Of a DNA stretch of 64,000 nucleotides, positions 1-9,942 are shown one piece after another; the stretch's first letter is position 1, and every line of letters starts with the position of its first letter. The position numbers and the translations under genes were made by a program. The stretch is from the NCBI GenBank assembly GCA_034638255.1, contig JAWPGT010000039.1, forward strand, positions 124,001-188,000. Direction: 5' to 3'. This DNA is from Coprinus comatus (Eukaryota > Basidiomycota > Agaricomycetes > Agaricales > Agaricaceae). The notes under the pieces were generated by a model, which saw only the letters and a program-made list of their open reading frames with translations, was not told the origin of the DNA and ran no database searches.

Positions 1-1796
1 TCGTTATCTATAAACATATGTCAATAACTTGTGTTATACAATGTTGAATGAATATACCATTAAAAATAAATTTATATCCACGTTTCTGTAGTTCGACAAA
101 TGTCTGACTTAACTCTGTTACTGGACAATGGAAAAATTTGCGAGCTCCTGTATCTTGTGAATTACCAATAACCAATGCACGACATGACTTAATAATATTT
201 TAGTATTGATATGAAACCAAAACTTGAGTACAAATGACTTACAACAACATCATATGCAATTTTATAGTACTCAACATGCTCAACTCCTTCAACTGTGATC
301 CAACGCATAGGTAAAATAAATTCACCATTCCCTAGTTGTGAAACTTCTTTTATATAGAAATGTCGGTGAGGTGATTTTTTCCAGTTTGCCTACATGGGTG
401 TGAGTTGATCAAGGTCAATCTCATCCAACCACTTCTTAGCTTGCCATGGAGCTGTAATTGTTGACGAAACATCAGGATAAATGTGAATGTGTTTTTGGAC
501 CATTGGATTAGCCCAATCCTATATTTTATAAATAGAGATACATGAATATATCAAAACAATAAATGAAACAAGATGTTACATACCAAGGCAATAAGATCAA
601 TTGGATGATTCACATAAAAGTGGTTTCCGAGACTTGAAGTATGATGTGTAGGTTGCATTTGAAATGAAGAGGAAAGTTTCTCTTGAAGTTTACGGAGTGC
701 TTTAAATGATGGTACATTAGGTGTCCCACATTCACACATAGCCCATATAAATGTTTTTAGATGATCATCAGATAAGTGTAGTCGAGGTAGATTATCAAGA
801 AGATCTAACTGTTGAAAGCAACACGTATGCATGAAGACATAGTTGTATAATGATACGCACAGAGTGGTAGTTAGTATGTTGACTTTGTAGAGAGAGCAGA
901 GTGTAAAGAGAACTTGTTAGTTTGAGAACTGAAGAATACAGGAGCAAATGTAAACTACTTATACTAAATACTGCTGGTCCGTGCTACGACAATAAGGAGT
1001 CAGGTGTCAACTACATGTAACTAATTATACATGAAACAGGAGTCTAAACAGGAGTTGAAACACATAAGTGAAACACTAACTACAACCAATAGGAGCTGCC
1101 ATATAATGCAAAGCGAGTATGAAAAGATTAAAGTGAAACGAAATGAAAATGTCATGTGACTATCTAATAATAGTCTGTATTTTCCAACACTAACATAAAC
1201 ATCTAAAATATTTATTAGTGTAAATAGAATATTTGATTCAAAAGAAAACATTACTGTTTTTGATCCATGTGGTGCCCATTGTGAACTTTCAGTAGAATTA
1301 TGATAGGGAAGTTCATTAGCTTCGTCATCCAAATCATCATCCAAATCATCTATAAGAATAATGGAACTTAATAATATATCAAATATTTGTATAAATACGT
1401 ACCAAGAAAAGCCAGTGAAGCATCAAAGGCAGTTGTTGTATCATTCTCCAATGTTTCTTTCTCATCCAACATCTCTCGCAAATGCATTTGCACCTCGACT
1501 GTATCAATGTCCCTTATATCCTGTACCAACTGTATTTCATCTTGATTTGGTTGGTTCTTCTCATTATATGACCAACCCTCAAGACTCCAGTGGTAAGGAT
1601 CAACTTCCATCTCGGATTGTAGTTCTCTTGAGGTGTTGTTGCTATCCAGTGAAGGTTGATCTTGAAAACAAGGTGGAACATCAATTGATTGTTGTAGCGG
1701 ATTTGGAGTGCTATAAGAAGCTTGGTGATTATGAGGGTCTTGTCCAGTAGTAGTAACACGAAGCCGTAGAGCCTCTTCATGATTCTGAGTCTTCAT
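1..1796 (-). pseudogene. Conserved basidiomycete TE-associated protein, broken and partial
   Basis: I do not know a function. On the minus strand the first exon starts at the ATG at 1796; the second (from 1344) reads into WAPHGSKT. A 51-nt GT-AG intron with a good ACTAAT branch site follows, then an exon with LSDDHLKTF, CGTPNVPSFKALRKLQEKL, HTSSLGNHFYVN, a further intron, then the WANP...TPM and PHRHFYIKE segments. These blocks resemble a protein family that recurs beside transposons in agaricomycetes; that assignment is from memory. It is broken twice: a solo LTR (810-1189) sits in an exon, and a TAG near 390 replaces the Tyr expected after TPM. It also runs off the left edge of the window, so its 3' end is unknown. 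Confidence 0.55.
810..1189 (-). mobile_element. Solo LTR, 380 bp, 5-bp TSD
   Basis: The element starts TGTTG and ends CAACA, and is flanked by perfect 5-bp direct repeats CTAAC (805-809 and 1190-1194). It aligns along its length, in reverse complement, with the 377-bp solo LTR at 14206-14582. No internal retroelement sequence is left, so it is a solo LTR formed by LTR-LTR recombination. It interrupts an exon of the gene at 1-1796; removing it and one TSD restores the reading frame at MFMLDLLDNL. Confidence 0.9.
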
Positions 1797-1830
1797 ATGC
1801 GCATGTCGAGATCGATATTTGAATTCAATA

Positions 1831-2855
1831 CAGTGATGTGCAGTTATTAACCAATTCGGATTGGTTATGGTTAATGACTAGTCAAATGACTATAGTTATT
1901 AACCAGAGTCAATAACCGTTAACCGCTGCGTGAGCGTGCGAATGTGGCTTTGTTTGGGAGCATTGCCAAATTAGGATACAGAAGATGGACCTCAACTTGA
2001 TTCGAGACTCGAGGCACTTCTCCTTGATTCCGGTAGACATATTTTGTTGTTTGACAGTAGCAGTCTACATGCATGAGCTGATCATTGGAGATTCTTAGCA
2101 AACTATAAGTCTAAGTTCTAGGTGATGAGATGTATCACATATCATATTTATTATTGATAAGCAATTATGATAAAAAGGTCGACTTGTCTTTGTGGAGGAA
2201 TGATAGTGATGAAGAAGGGGAGAAGATGATGCAATTGAAGTGAAATTGGAGTCGACTCAGGAAATTTTGCTCCATTAACATTTCTTGATTTGGTAGTTTG
2301 GACCCTTACAATCAAATTCCCATGCTACATCAATGGTTACTGGTTATTTAACTATGGTTATAACTAACTAGATACAGGCGTCACACCTTTGGGGTGCCGC
2401 TGCCAACCTTGCCTGTGAATTGATCTTATACTCAGTGTACAAATATAATCGTTTCTGTTGTAGCAGATACAATGGATGAAGGGGTTCCTATTGGGGCATT
2501 CTGGGACTGTTTTAGGAGATAGAACATCGGCAGAGCTTGATTCCAGTAAGGTAAAACCTCAGAGCAGAACTCCAGCCTGGTATATATTGAAGCTGAGGGG
2601 AAGGCTCAGACTGCACAGTAACTAGTAGGCGGCTCTAGGTTCGATATACCGTGGGAAAGTGATGGGGACTCGTTTTGAATTATGAGTTTTTGAAGGGCTT
2701 CACTCAAAAATCATAGCACGTGAAAATCATGTGGTTTTTCGTGAGAAATTGATGGGGACTCGTTTTGAATTATGAACGACAGAGATACCTTGCAGGCAAG
2801 GTAATAACTGGTTATCGTAACTAGTTATAACTAGTCATTAACCGTCCCAACACTG
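1831..2855. mobile_element. Non-autonomous hAT-like element, 8-bp TSD
   Basis: The 1025-bp segment begins CAGTGATG and ends CCAACACTG, giving terminal inverted repeats of the form CAGTGWTG. It is flanked by a perfect 8-bp duplication ATTCAATA (1823-1830 and 2856-2863), the TSD size of hAT elements. Subterminal copies of GGTTAATGACTAGT-like motifs occur at both ends in opposite orientation. No transposase-like ORF lies inside, so it would need a hAT transposase in trans. An internal direct repeat is listed separately. Confidence 0.8.
2660..2774 (+). repeat. 25-bp direct repeat, 90 bp apart
   Basis: The string beginning TGATGGGGACTCGTTTTGAA occurs at 2660-2684 and again at 2750-2774, inside the non-autonomous hAT-like element. 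The region between holds a second, weaker repetition around CACGTGAAAATCATGTGG. It could be a transposase-binding array or simple internal duplication. Confidence 0.7.
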
Positions 2856-3214
2856 ATTCAATATGCTTATGATAAACAGCTGAGCAAAGGGTACAGCATG
2901 TCATTTTTTCATTACCACTCCCACTCGTCACAAGCCAGTTATCTATGTAAATATGTATTCAGTCTTTAGAATACATAATTTGAAGCCGGCAGGACTTACT
3001 TTGGTCCATATTATCAATGTGGTCATAAAGATGAGAGCCATTCTAAAGTGATGATAAGATTCGTACATGCTGACATAATCATATCTCTTTCAACATGGAA
3101 CTTGCTCAAGCACAAGCCCGAGTCAGCATTTCATTGTAAAAAGAACTTTGAACGTCAGTACCCATCTTATTTCTCTTTTCTTACCACTCACCTCCCTCAA
3201 TACCACTCTTCACC

Positions 3215-5351
3215 ATGCGCAGTTTAATTGATCTCCTTAACGAGCCATACACAGCTAGGGCTGCTGCCCGTACCGTATACGGTTACGGCCGTATAATTTA
3301 CGGCCATAATACGGCCTTTTCCGTACCGTAGCCATACCATATAATAAATATTTTAAGGTCGTTACGGTACGGTAAAGGACATCTTATGGTACGTACCGTA
3401 CTTTTACGGTATACGGGTAAGTTTATCACCATTAATATTTTGACGAGGTCATTGAACTGGTATTAACTTGGTACTAACCCAGTGTTACCCTATTAAACAT
3501 TCAAGACTCAATATATAGATTTATAAATATAGAAATCAGATAAAAATATAAATGTTGTTCTTGTAATTTTTGTAAAAATACTTAGAAATAGTGGATGACT
3601 GTGGCATTGCGAGAGTTTATGTTGCTGATTGAGGAGAGGCTGAGGTCTACGGTCCCACGTTATGAATCGATGACGTTTCGACGTACCATGTGATGCTATC
3701 ACATGATGTCATGACCGTCTACCGTCCATACGGCCGTCGACGGGCAAAAAAATACGGTACAGTACGGTACAATCCGTACCGTCAACCGTACCGTATTGAG
3801 GCTACTTGATCGCTCTTACGGTACGGTACCGTATACCGTATACGGGTGGCCCGTAAACCGTATTATACGGTTACGGGCGGCAGCCCTATACACAGCTCTG
3901 GCACAGTCATCTCCAATAGATCATTCTCAGTCCTCAACACCACATTTAACACTTGACTCAGCACCTTCCTTTACCTCAAGTTCCTATACCCAACTCGAAC
4001 CACCGCCATGTGGGCAATTACCATGGAATGTGCCAACACCATCATTTCGTGATCACATTCCCGACACAACCGACTCAGATTCACTGGGCTTTAACTCTAT
4101 TTCCAGTCCATCATCCTCTGAGGCTCTAGCTCTATCTCAAAGAACAACTGGTACCACAACTTCGGATAATCTTGTAGAGGATCTCAGTGCTTTGGTGGAG
4201 CAAATAATACGAGAGAAACCAACACTCCATCAGAGTGATCATAAGGCATTACGACGATTTACTGAGGTGCGCCCCCTTACTTCATTTTTTATGTCTTGAT
4301 TCTTATATGGTTTCACTCCAGAAAAGCAACAGAGAGATGATGTTGACCATTTTTGGTGAAATGCTTCAGCTGGGACACTCAATGCATACGTTAACAGCTC
4401 CCGACACAGTTTACACAATTCCCAATCAGCTAAAGGTTCGTAAATGTTGAAATATTACAACACATGCTTGTAATAACATGATATACATACAGAAAACCAT
4501 TGACCGTGTATGTGCACAAAGCATTCTTGATTGGAATGCCACAGACTATGTGACGAAAATTCCCAAAGTTGTTGGGGTAAGTACCTGCACTATGCAAATT
4601 GATGTTTGTACTAATTAATCTATACGTTCAACAGGAGAAACTTCTTCGGGAGCCTAGCTGTCCTCAAGACATTCAAAAGAACACAGCTGCATGGCTTGCA
4701 ATCCAATCTCGAATTAACAAGCAGCTTACGCACTTCCGGCATTATATCAAAACTGAGGTATGTACAGTACACCCTTACAAAAATGATTGAATGTATTGAC
4801 TACTTACACTTAATCTCCAGCTCCTTGCAAGTATTTGGGACGTAAGTTCCCACAAGAAGAGAAAGCGCACAGTAGATGACAATACTGGTGATGATGATGT
4901 GTCACCCACAAATGGCAGTATGCGGCGATTGGCAAGACCTCTCAATATCTTGGAGACAACTCAGAGAATATGTCATGTAATGAAGTCTCATCTCCCCCCC
5001 GACTGGAGGATTTTGGTAATGCTATCCATGCGCATAGCATTTCTTGTGAGTTGCAGTTCATTAAATGACAAAAACTTTGTTTCATCAAAACTAATAAAAT
5101 TTGGATGACAGCGAAATATTCTGTTTACATCTACAATCAATGAACATACCAACTATTGGACACACGTTGATGCAAGCCTTGAAAAGGTGCAAGAGAAGTA
5201 TGGAGATAGTGCATCAATGACAAGGTGGGTACATATTCTTGTTATATTGTTAAGCTGAAAAATTGATCATGAACACAGATTCCTTACTGAAATTTTCAAT
5301 GCAGACAAGGCTGAATTTGGTATACCTCCATCTGATGCACCCGCAAGATGA
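3215..5351 (+). CDS. Unknown 380-aa spliced protein, exon 1 split by a MITE
   Basis: If the MITE at 3257-3887 and one TSD are set aside, exons 3215-3256 + 3898-4266, 4322-4435, 4493-4576, 4635-4757, 4821-5045, 5112-5224 and 5279-5351 join in a single frame of 1143 nt, with six GT-AG introns of 54-66 nt and a TGA at 5349. That every junction keeps frame is strong evidence for a real gene. The N-terminus (MRSLIDLLNEPYTAL) leads into a Ser/Thr-rich low-complexity region, then a mostly helical part with WLAIQSRINKQLTHFRHYIK, a basic KKRKR patch followed by acidic residues (possible nuclear signal) and a C-terminal block with RIAFL, NYWTHVD and ADKAEFG. It resembles an expanded agaricomycete family of unknown function. 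Apart from the insertion it is undamaged. Confidence 0.8.
3257..3887. mobile_element. Mutator-like MITE, 631 bp, 10-bp TSD
   Basis: Terminal inverted repeats start AGGGCTGCTGCCCGTA and end GGGCGGCAGCCCT, with CCGTATACGGTTACGG just inside. The flanks carry a perfect 10-bp duplication ATACACAGCT (3247-3256 and 3888-3897). A 9-10 bp TSD points to a Mutator/MULE-type transposase. The interior is packed with variants of TACGGTA and CGTACCGTA in both orientations. It holds no transposase. It is inserted exactly between codons 14 and 15 of the gene at 3215-5351. The last part of the element is open in that gene's frame but has no ATG. Confidence 0.92.
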
Positions 5352-5835
5352 TTGTGTTATCAGAGACTGGAGTCAGATGGAAATTTGACACGACACCATC
5401 AGTATCACACTCCTACAACTTCCAATCATGTTTTGTATTTTGTACATAGCTATCTCCATTGATTACAAATACCTCTATAATATCATTCCTCTTCATATAA
5501 AACAATACTGCCGTTAATGGTGAAAAGGTGTATTTAAGAAAAATCGAGAAAAATGCCAAAAATAATAATATTTGCGGACCGATAATATTTGCGGACCGTA
5601 GCCAGATGCAAGCGTACAAATGACCCTTAAATTTTGAGATCATACCGAGGCCATCACAATCTTCTTTGAGATTCACCTGTGAGCTCACAATTACATTGAG
5701 TCAAATGAGATTAAGTGATACCGAATTTACCCATCAGCCCGACCTCAGGCTGAGTATCAATGCTGTCAATGGTGATCTCAGGTTTCTGAGCTCGTCTTGT
5801 CATTGGACTGGACTGGTGGTGTAGGAGCCTGTATA
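5352..5835. other. Intergenic, no gene seen
   Basis: No supported ORF, RNA gene or element boundary. The only structure is a short tandem duplication of ATAATATTTGCGGACCG around 5565-5600. It probably includes the 3' UTR and terminator of the gene ending at 5351. Confidence 0.6.
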
Positions 5836-7061
5836 TAGGCTAGGTACCGATCCGGACAAATATGGTACAATCCGGCCGTCAGGCCTGGTACCAAAATTGG
5901 CATTTTTAGGCCTTGATCCTGGGAGGCTGGGTACCAAAATCACAAGGAAATTTTTAGGCTGGGTACCAAATCAGGTATCCAAAGTACTACTTACGACATG
6001 CCGTTGTAAGTGCCAGTAATACAAGCGTACTCCTTCGGACCTTCTTCATGATACGCGACGTACGCGTTAATATCATGTGTCTGATTAGACCTGATTTGAC
6101 AAATAATCATATAATGTCTTGATTTTTTGGGAGGATAAACTTATTTGGAAACCCCCGGAAACCCAGAAACCCTGGAAACCCCCTTACTTTGGGGGTTTTC
6201 TTATTTAGAAACATCGTTGGAAACCCCATGAATTCATCGGCGAAAAATGATGACCACTCCGGCACCATCACTGATTGGTTGATCACCAGCACTGATCAGA
6301 ACTGAGTTCAAGACACGCATTACACTCTCAGACTACCACAACAACTCCACATCTCATGTGTGCGCCCTCAGCCTTCTCTCACACAGACAGACAATATGAT
6401 CACTCTAGACTCTAGTTAGTAAATATATTTATTCCTTTGTAGTTCGAGGCTGAAGGTGTTAACAGATCAATTGATCGATTGATGATGATCAATTTCAAGA
6501 TATATGTACATCGACTTTCAACGATGCTCGCGAAGCAAGTAATATTTCAGCACTATCCAAAATCACGTTTCAGATCTTCGAACATCATATTGGCTGGCAA
6601 TTTAGCCCAACAGCAACAAATACCTTGAATACCCTCCACTATGGGCTCCTGACTCCATCCTGTTTCCTCACCACCGTTAATTCACAAGTCAATTTGACAC
6701 CAATGGGATTATCACTGAGCGCTGATGATTTTGGTGTCTTTGTGGATTTACGCAGTCACATAACAACTATCAGGGGGGTAGTGGCAGCCTTGGGTACACG
6801 GGATTCCTAGTAGGAGAAAATTAATATTCTTAGCCTAGATTGTAGATACACAAATACGCTCTACTCTCTCGTATAGTTGTAACGATTTTAACGATTTTTA
6901 ACGATTTTTGGCGAATTTTAGGGAATTTTTGATGCCAGGTACCGTTTGTCCGGACAAAAATGCGACACTAGCCCGGAGGCTGGGTACCAGTCCGGACAAA
7001 ACCCACTGATTTCGGTCCGGACAAATTGGACCAAAATCCCGGATTTTCGGTACCTAGGCTA
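5836..7061. mobile_element. Inverted-repeat element rich in GGTACC and TCCGGACA
   Basis: The left end TAGGCTAGGTACCGA (from 5836) mirrors the right end TCGGTACCTAGGCTA (to 7061), and both flanks carry TATA (5832-5835, 7062-7065). Inside both ends lie repeated GGCTGGGTACCA and TCCGGACAAA motifs. Between 6140 and 6230 is a run of GGAAACCC units. No transposase-like ORF is seen, so it looks non-autonomous. The TSD is short and AT-rich, so exact limits are less certain than for the other DNA elements here. Confidence 0.55.
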
Positions 7062-7320
7062 TATAGGGATAAACACAGGTCCTGGTATCGCTATGTTACA
7101 TATGCTTTTATTAAATTGTGTTCTATATTATTATTATTATTAAAGATGATTGATTGATTGCGGTGGTATCTGTTAGTATAAGCGAATAAGGTTCCATCAA
7201 ATACAAAACAATACAAATAATAACAATGTTGAACGACGATAACAGAAATAATACAGATGAGATCAACATAAAAAAACAAACCACATTCCAAATTCCAAAT
7301 AAGTTTTAGGTAATATGTAG
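7062..7320. other. Intergenic, presumed 3' flank of F-box gene
   Basis: AT-rich sequence with a TTATTATTATTATTA run near 7127-7141. No gene seen; it probably contains the poly(A) region of the convergent F-box gene. Confidence 0.5.
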
Positions 7321-9027
7321 TTAGAATCGAACATCCTGGTTCGTAATAACAAGTTTCAGTAAACCTGCATCAATGAAAGGGCGTAGTTTTTCTGAGTAAT
7401 CATTGGAATGGTCGTACTGGAAATAGAGTGTAAGAGCAAAAGGCTTCTTGGCCGTTTTAGGATCCTCTTCGGCGAGTAATAGTCTCTCTTTGAGCATTTG
7501 AATGAGAGCTTGGCAAAAGATTTCACCAGCTTCGAATGGTATATACGATTCACCGGGGTTGAGTTCATCGTCATCGGATAGATTGTGATCTAGCCCAACG
7601 TCATTGGATGAATCACACTGGGAACCGTCGTCGGATGAACCACCTTCAGGCACCTCAGTCCAACTACGTACTCTAACTCGCATTGGTGGCAAGTCCCCAG
7701 CAAGAGACAGTTCTCGTAGGCCTGGAAAAAGAAGTTTTGTATCGAAATGGTATGAAGGCGTCAATGCATTCAATAGGGCGCATATTTCTCCCCTGCACCC
7801 ATTTACGGACAAATTTCGACTATTCATATCCAAAAAACGCCAAAGGTCGTCCTTTGGGACGGCGAAAGCAACGCCGGTGGTGGATATATGTATTCTGGAC
7901 AAAGGAGATGGGGTTCTCTGTAACAATGTTTTGTATGCTCGTACGTGGTCTTCACCAAGGCCAAGGAGGGACACGTTGCGCAGAGAAGGTAGATCAAGGC
8001 GGTGTAATAGGAGCATATCCCAAGGAGAGTTACTCTCAATATAAGACATGTCCCACCGAATAGTCTCTAATCGCGGTATTGTATGGATTTGGGGATTGCT
8101 TCCTAGCCAGTATGGATCCCAATGGGATATCTGCATTTGACAGTGGAATTCAACAAGCGTTTCCTGGCATGCAAGAAGGAGGTTGAAACAATCGTTGTAA
8201 GTCATCTCGGAGAGATGTAGGTGTGTGATCGTGGTTGTTAGGAGTTGGACACCTTTCACACACGAAAGGGTCAGGCGTTGTAAGGCTGGTAAAACGGGTA
8301 GGGAATATGATGAGCGAGTCAGGGCAAAGGCTGGTGCTGATAGTTCCAGAGTTTCTATTTGATGGTATATATATTGTCCATCCAATCCGATCCAGTCCAC
8401 CAAGATTTGGGTTGCATATAGTGCCTTGATCCTCGTCGGATTTTCCCGGAGGGCAACATCAAGGAGTCGCTTATAGTTGCGTGCATTGGGTTCATAAAAG
8501 TTGCCAAAGGCCAAAGAAAGTGGTAGGCTTTTTGCCCGTTCGAAATAGTAGCGTAGCAGCTCGATCTTCTTTTCGCAGACTACTTTATTGACGTGAAAGT
8601 CGAGTTCTATTTGGAACGATGTCCATATAAGAGGAGTTGCACAAGCAACATGGCGCCAGTGTGACGATACCGCACTGAAGTTGAGAGGAGCATATTTCAA
8701 AAGTTTGGTTTTGGACATATCCAAATCACGTCTCCTAACTGGCTTTACGATAGGCGTGGCAAATTCCATGATGTGGGAGAGAATTTCGGGAGGAATGATA
8801 CAGGTGATAGATTGCAAGCTGTTGAGGCGGCGGAGGTGATAAATGTGCTTCACATACAGGAGTTCCATGTTTCTCTGGATGCTAGAAAGCTCCTCGTTGA
8901 CCCGTTCGATATCCTCGGTTTCGGCTTTCGAGTGAAGGCGGTGCAATGGGGTGACGAGATAAGTGGTAGCATGAGATGATTCACATCTGTAAAGCGCAAG
9001 CGTGCGGGGTTGTGAAGTAATGAACAT
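7321..9027 (-). CDS. F-box-like protein with LRR-type repeat region
   Basis: A single uninterrupted 568-aa frame. Residues about 1-60 include a predicted coiled coil (ERVNEELSSIQRNMELL), typical of the helix that precedes the F-box in agaricomycete family members. The F-box follows at about residues 75-130 (IPPEILSHIMEFATP ... NFSAVSSHWRHVACATPLIW). The rest shows irregular leucine-rich segments (LPALQRLTLS, ITHLHLSEM, LPSLRNVSLLGLG, FPGLRELSLAGDLP) and an acidic SSDDGSQCDSSNDVG-type insert. Family members are thought to be substrate adaptors of SCF ubiquitin ligases: the F-box binds Skp1 and the repeats bind a target. These genes are greatly expanded in agaricomycetes. There are no stops or frameshifts, and it sits between mobile elements without being hit. 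The target is unknown. Confidence 0.88.
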   Translation of the reverse strand: MFITSQPRTLALYRCESSHATTYLVTPLHRLHSKAETEDIERVNEELSSIQRNMELLYVKHIYHLRRLNSLQSITCIIPPEILSHIMEFATPIVKPVRRRDLDMSKTKLLKYAPLNFSAVSSHWRHVACATPLIWTSFQIELDFHVNKVVCEKKIELLRYYFERAKSLPLSLAFGNFYEPNARNYKRLLDVALRENPTRIKALYATQILVDWIGLDGQYIYHQIETLELSAPAFALTRSSYSLPVLPALQRLTLSCVKGVQLLTTTITHLHLSEMTYNDCFNLLLACQETLVEFHCQMQISHWDPYWLGSNPQIHTIPRLETIRWDMSYIESNSPWDMLLLHRLDLPSLRNVSLLGLGEDHVRAYKTLLQRTPSPLSRIHISTTGVAFAVPKDDLWRFLDMNSRNLSVNGCRGEICALLNALTPSYHFDTKLLFPGLRELSLAGDLPPMRVRVRSWTEVPEGGSSDDGSQCDSSNDVGLDHNLSDDDELNPGESYIPFEAGEIFCQALIQMLKERLLLAEEDPKTAKKPFALTLYFQYDHSNDYSEKLRPFIDAGLLKLVITNQDVRF

Positions 9028-9942
9028 TTTTTTGTACAGCGGTGCTCAGTTTAGAGTTTAGTGTGGAACTGGCAGCAGGGTTTTCTGGTTGGTTGGCAGG
9101 CTCCTACCCTACCCCCAGGCTCCTTCCCATCCCCTCGCTGCACGTGCTCGGGAGGGGACAAATAAACCAAAGCAAAGACATCTAAGGGCCCTTTCGGGAA
9201 GCAGGTCTGCGCGAGACCTACCAGCCAAAAATGGAGACCTAGGTCTTAATGGAGCCTGGGAATTCCGCTTGGGCTTCATCAAGACCTAGGTCTGCGTTCG
9301 GCAACTCTCAAGTCTGTGACACGTCCGCCTCACGCCCAGTCAGAAGTCTGATGTTTTTGAACGGCATCAAACGGGCAAGACTCTCATCAACGAGCTGGAA
9401 CGTACAATACCAACATCAATGGCAAACTTACGCAAATACCATCAACAATCCCAACGGTGCTGGTGGACATAGTCTGTTCTGTCCTTGTACTTGGTCAACC
9501 GTGAGAGTATCGATTCGCAAATCGATTGACGATCAAATGCATCTCCAAGCTGTCCAACGCAGTGCCAAGCAGCCTCTCAGCCACACGTGATCGGATCCTG
9601 GAGCTGGCACATTGTCGTTAGCCCCTATTCGACAACCCCTAGTATTTGACGAAGCTGCACCCCACACGTAGCTCTATCCTGAGTCCTCTAGTTTGTGAGT
9701 ATCCATAACAGTCCGTTCTACTATATCTAACGGTGTTCTATAGATATATATATATGTTCAAATATATCTACCTATCATAACGTGCTGTCTCAACCACATG
9801 TCATTTGCTTGAACTCGCTACTTGCCAGTAGCAAATACAACGCACTTCTTACTACTTCTACTTCTGGCTTCTTGGGCCCAGGCAGTCTCGCAAGTCTCTT
9901 TCTCAGTATACAACTTCTAACCTCTGGTCTTGCCACGCAATC
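9028..9942. other. Intergenic, divergent upstream region
   Basis: Lies between the F-box gene start and the Tnp2 gene start, so it holds both promoters. The part from about 9060 to 9600 is richer in G+C than its surroundings and has palindromic AGACCTAGGTCT at 9235-9246 and 9282-9293, plus AGGTCTGCGCGAGACCT at 9204-9220, perhaps a short degenerate MITE. I find no convincing coding exon; small ORFs here have no family features. Confidence 0.5.

Noticed and set aside
3796..4299. A separate gene starting inside the MITE
   Set aside because: The frame opens without an ATG and is simply the MITE tail read into exon 1 of the 380-aa gene.
9089..9590. Two small plus-strand ORFs upstream of the Tnp2 gene
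   Set aside because: No domain, no splice-supported extension, and overlapping palindromic repeats; better treated as intergenic.
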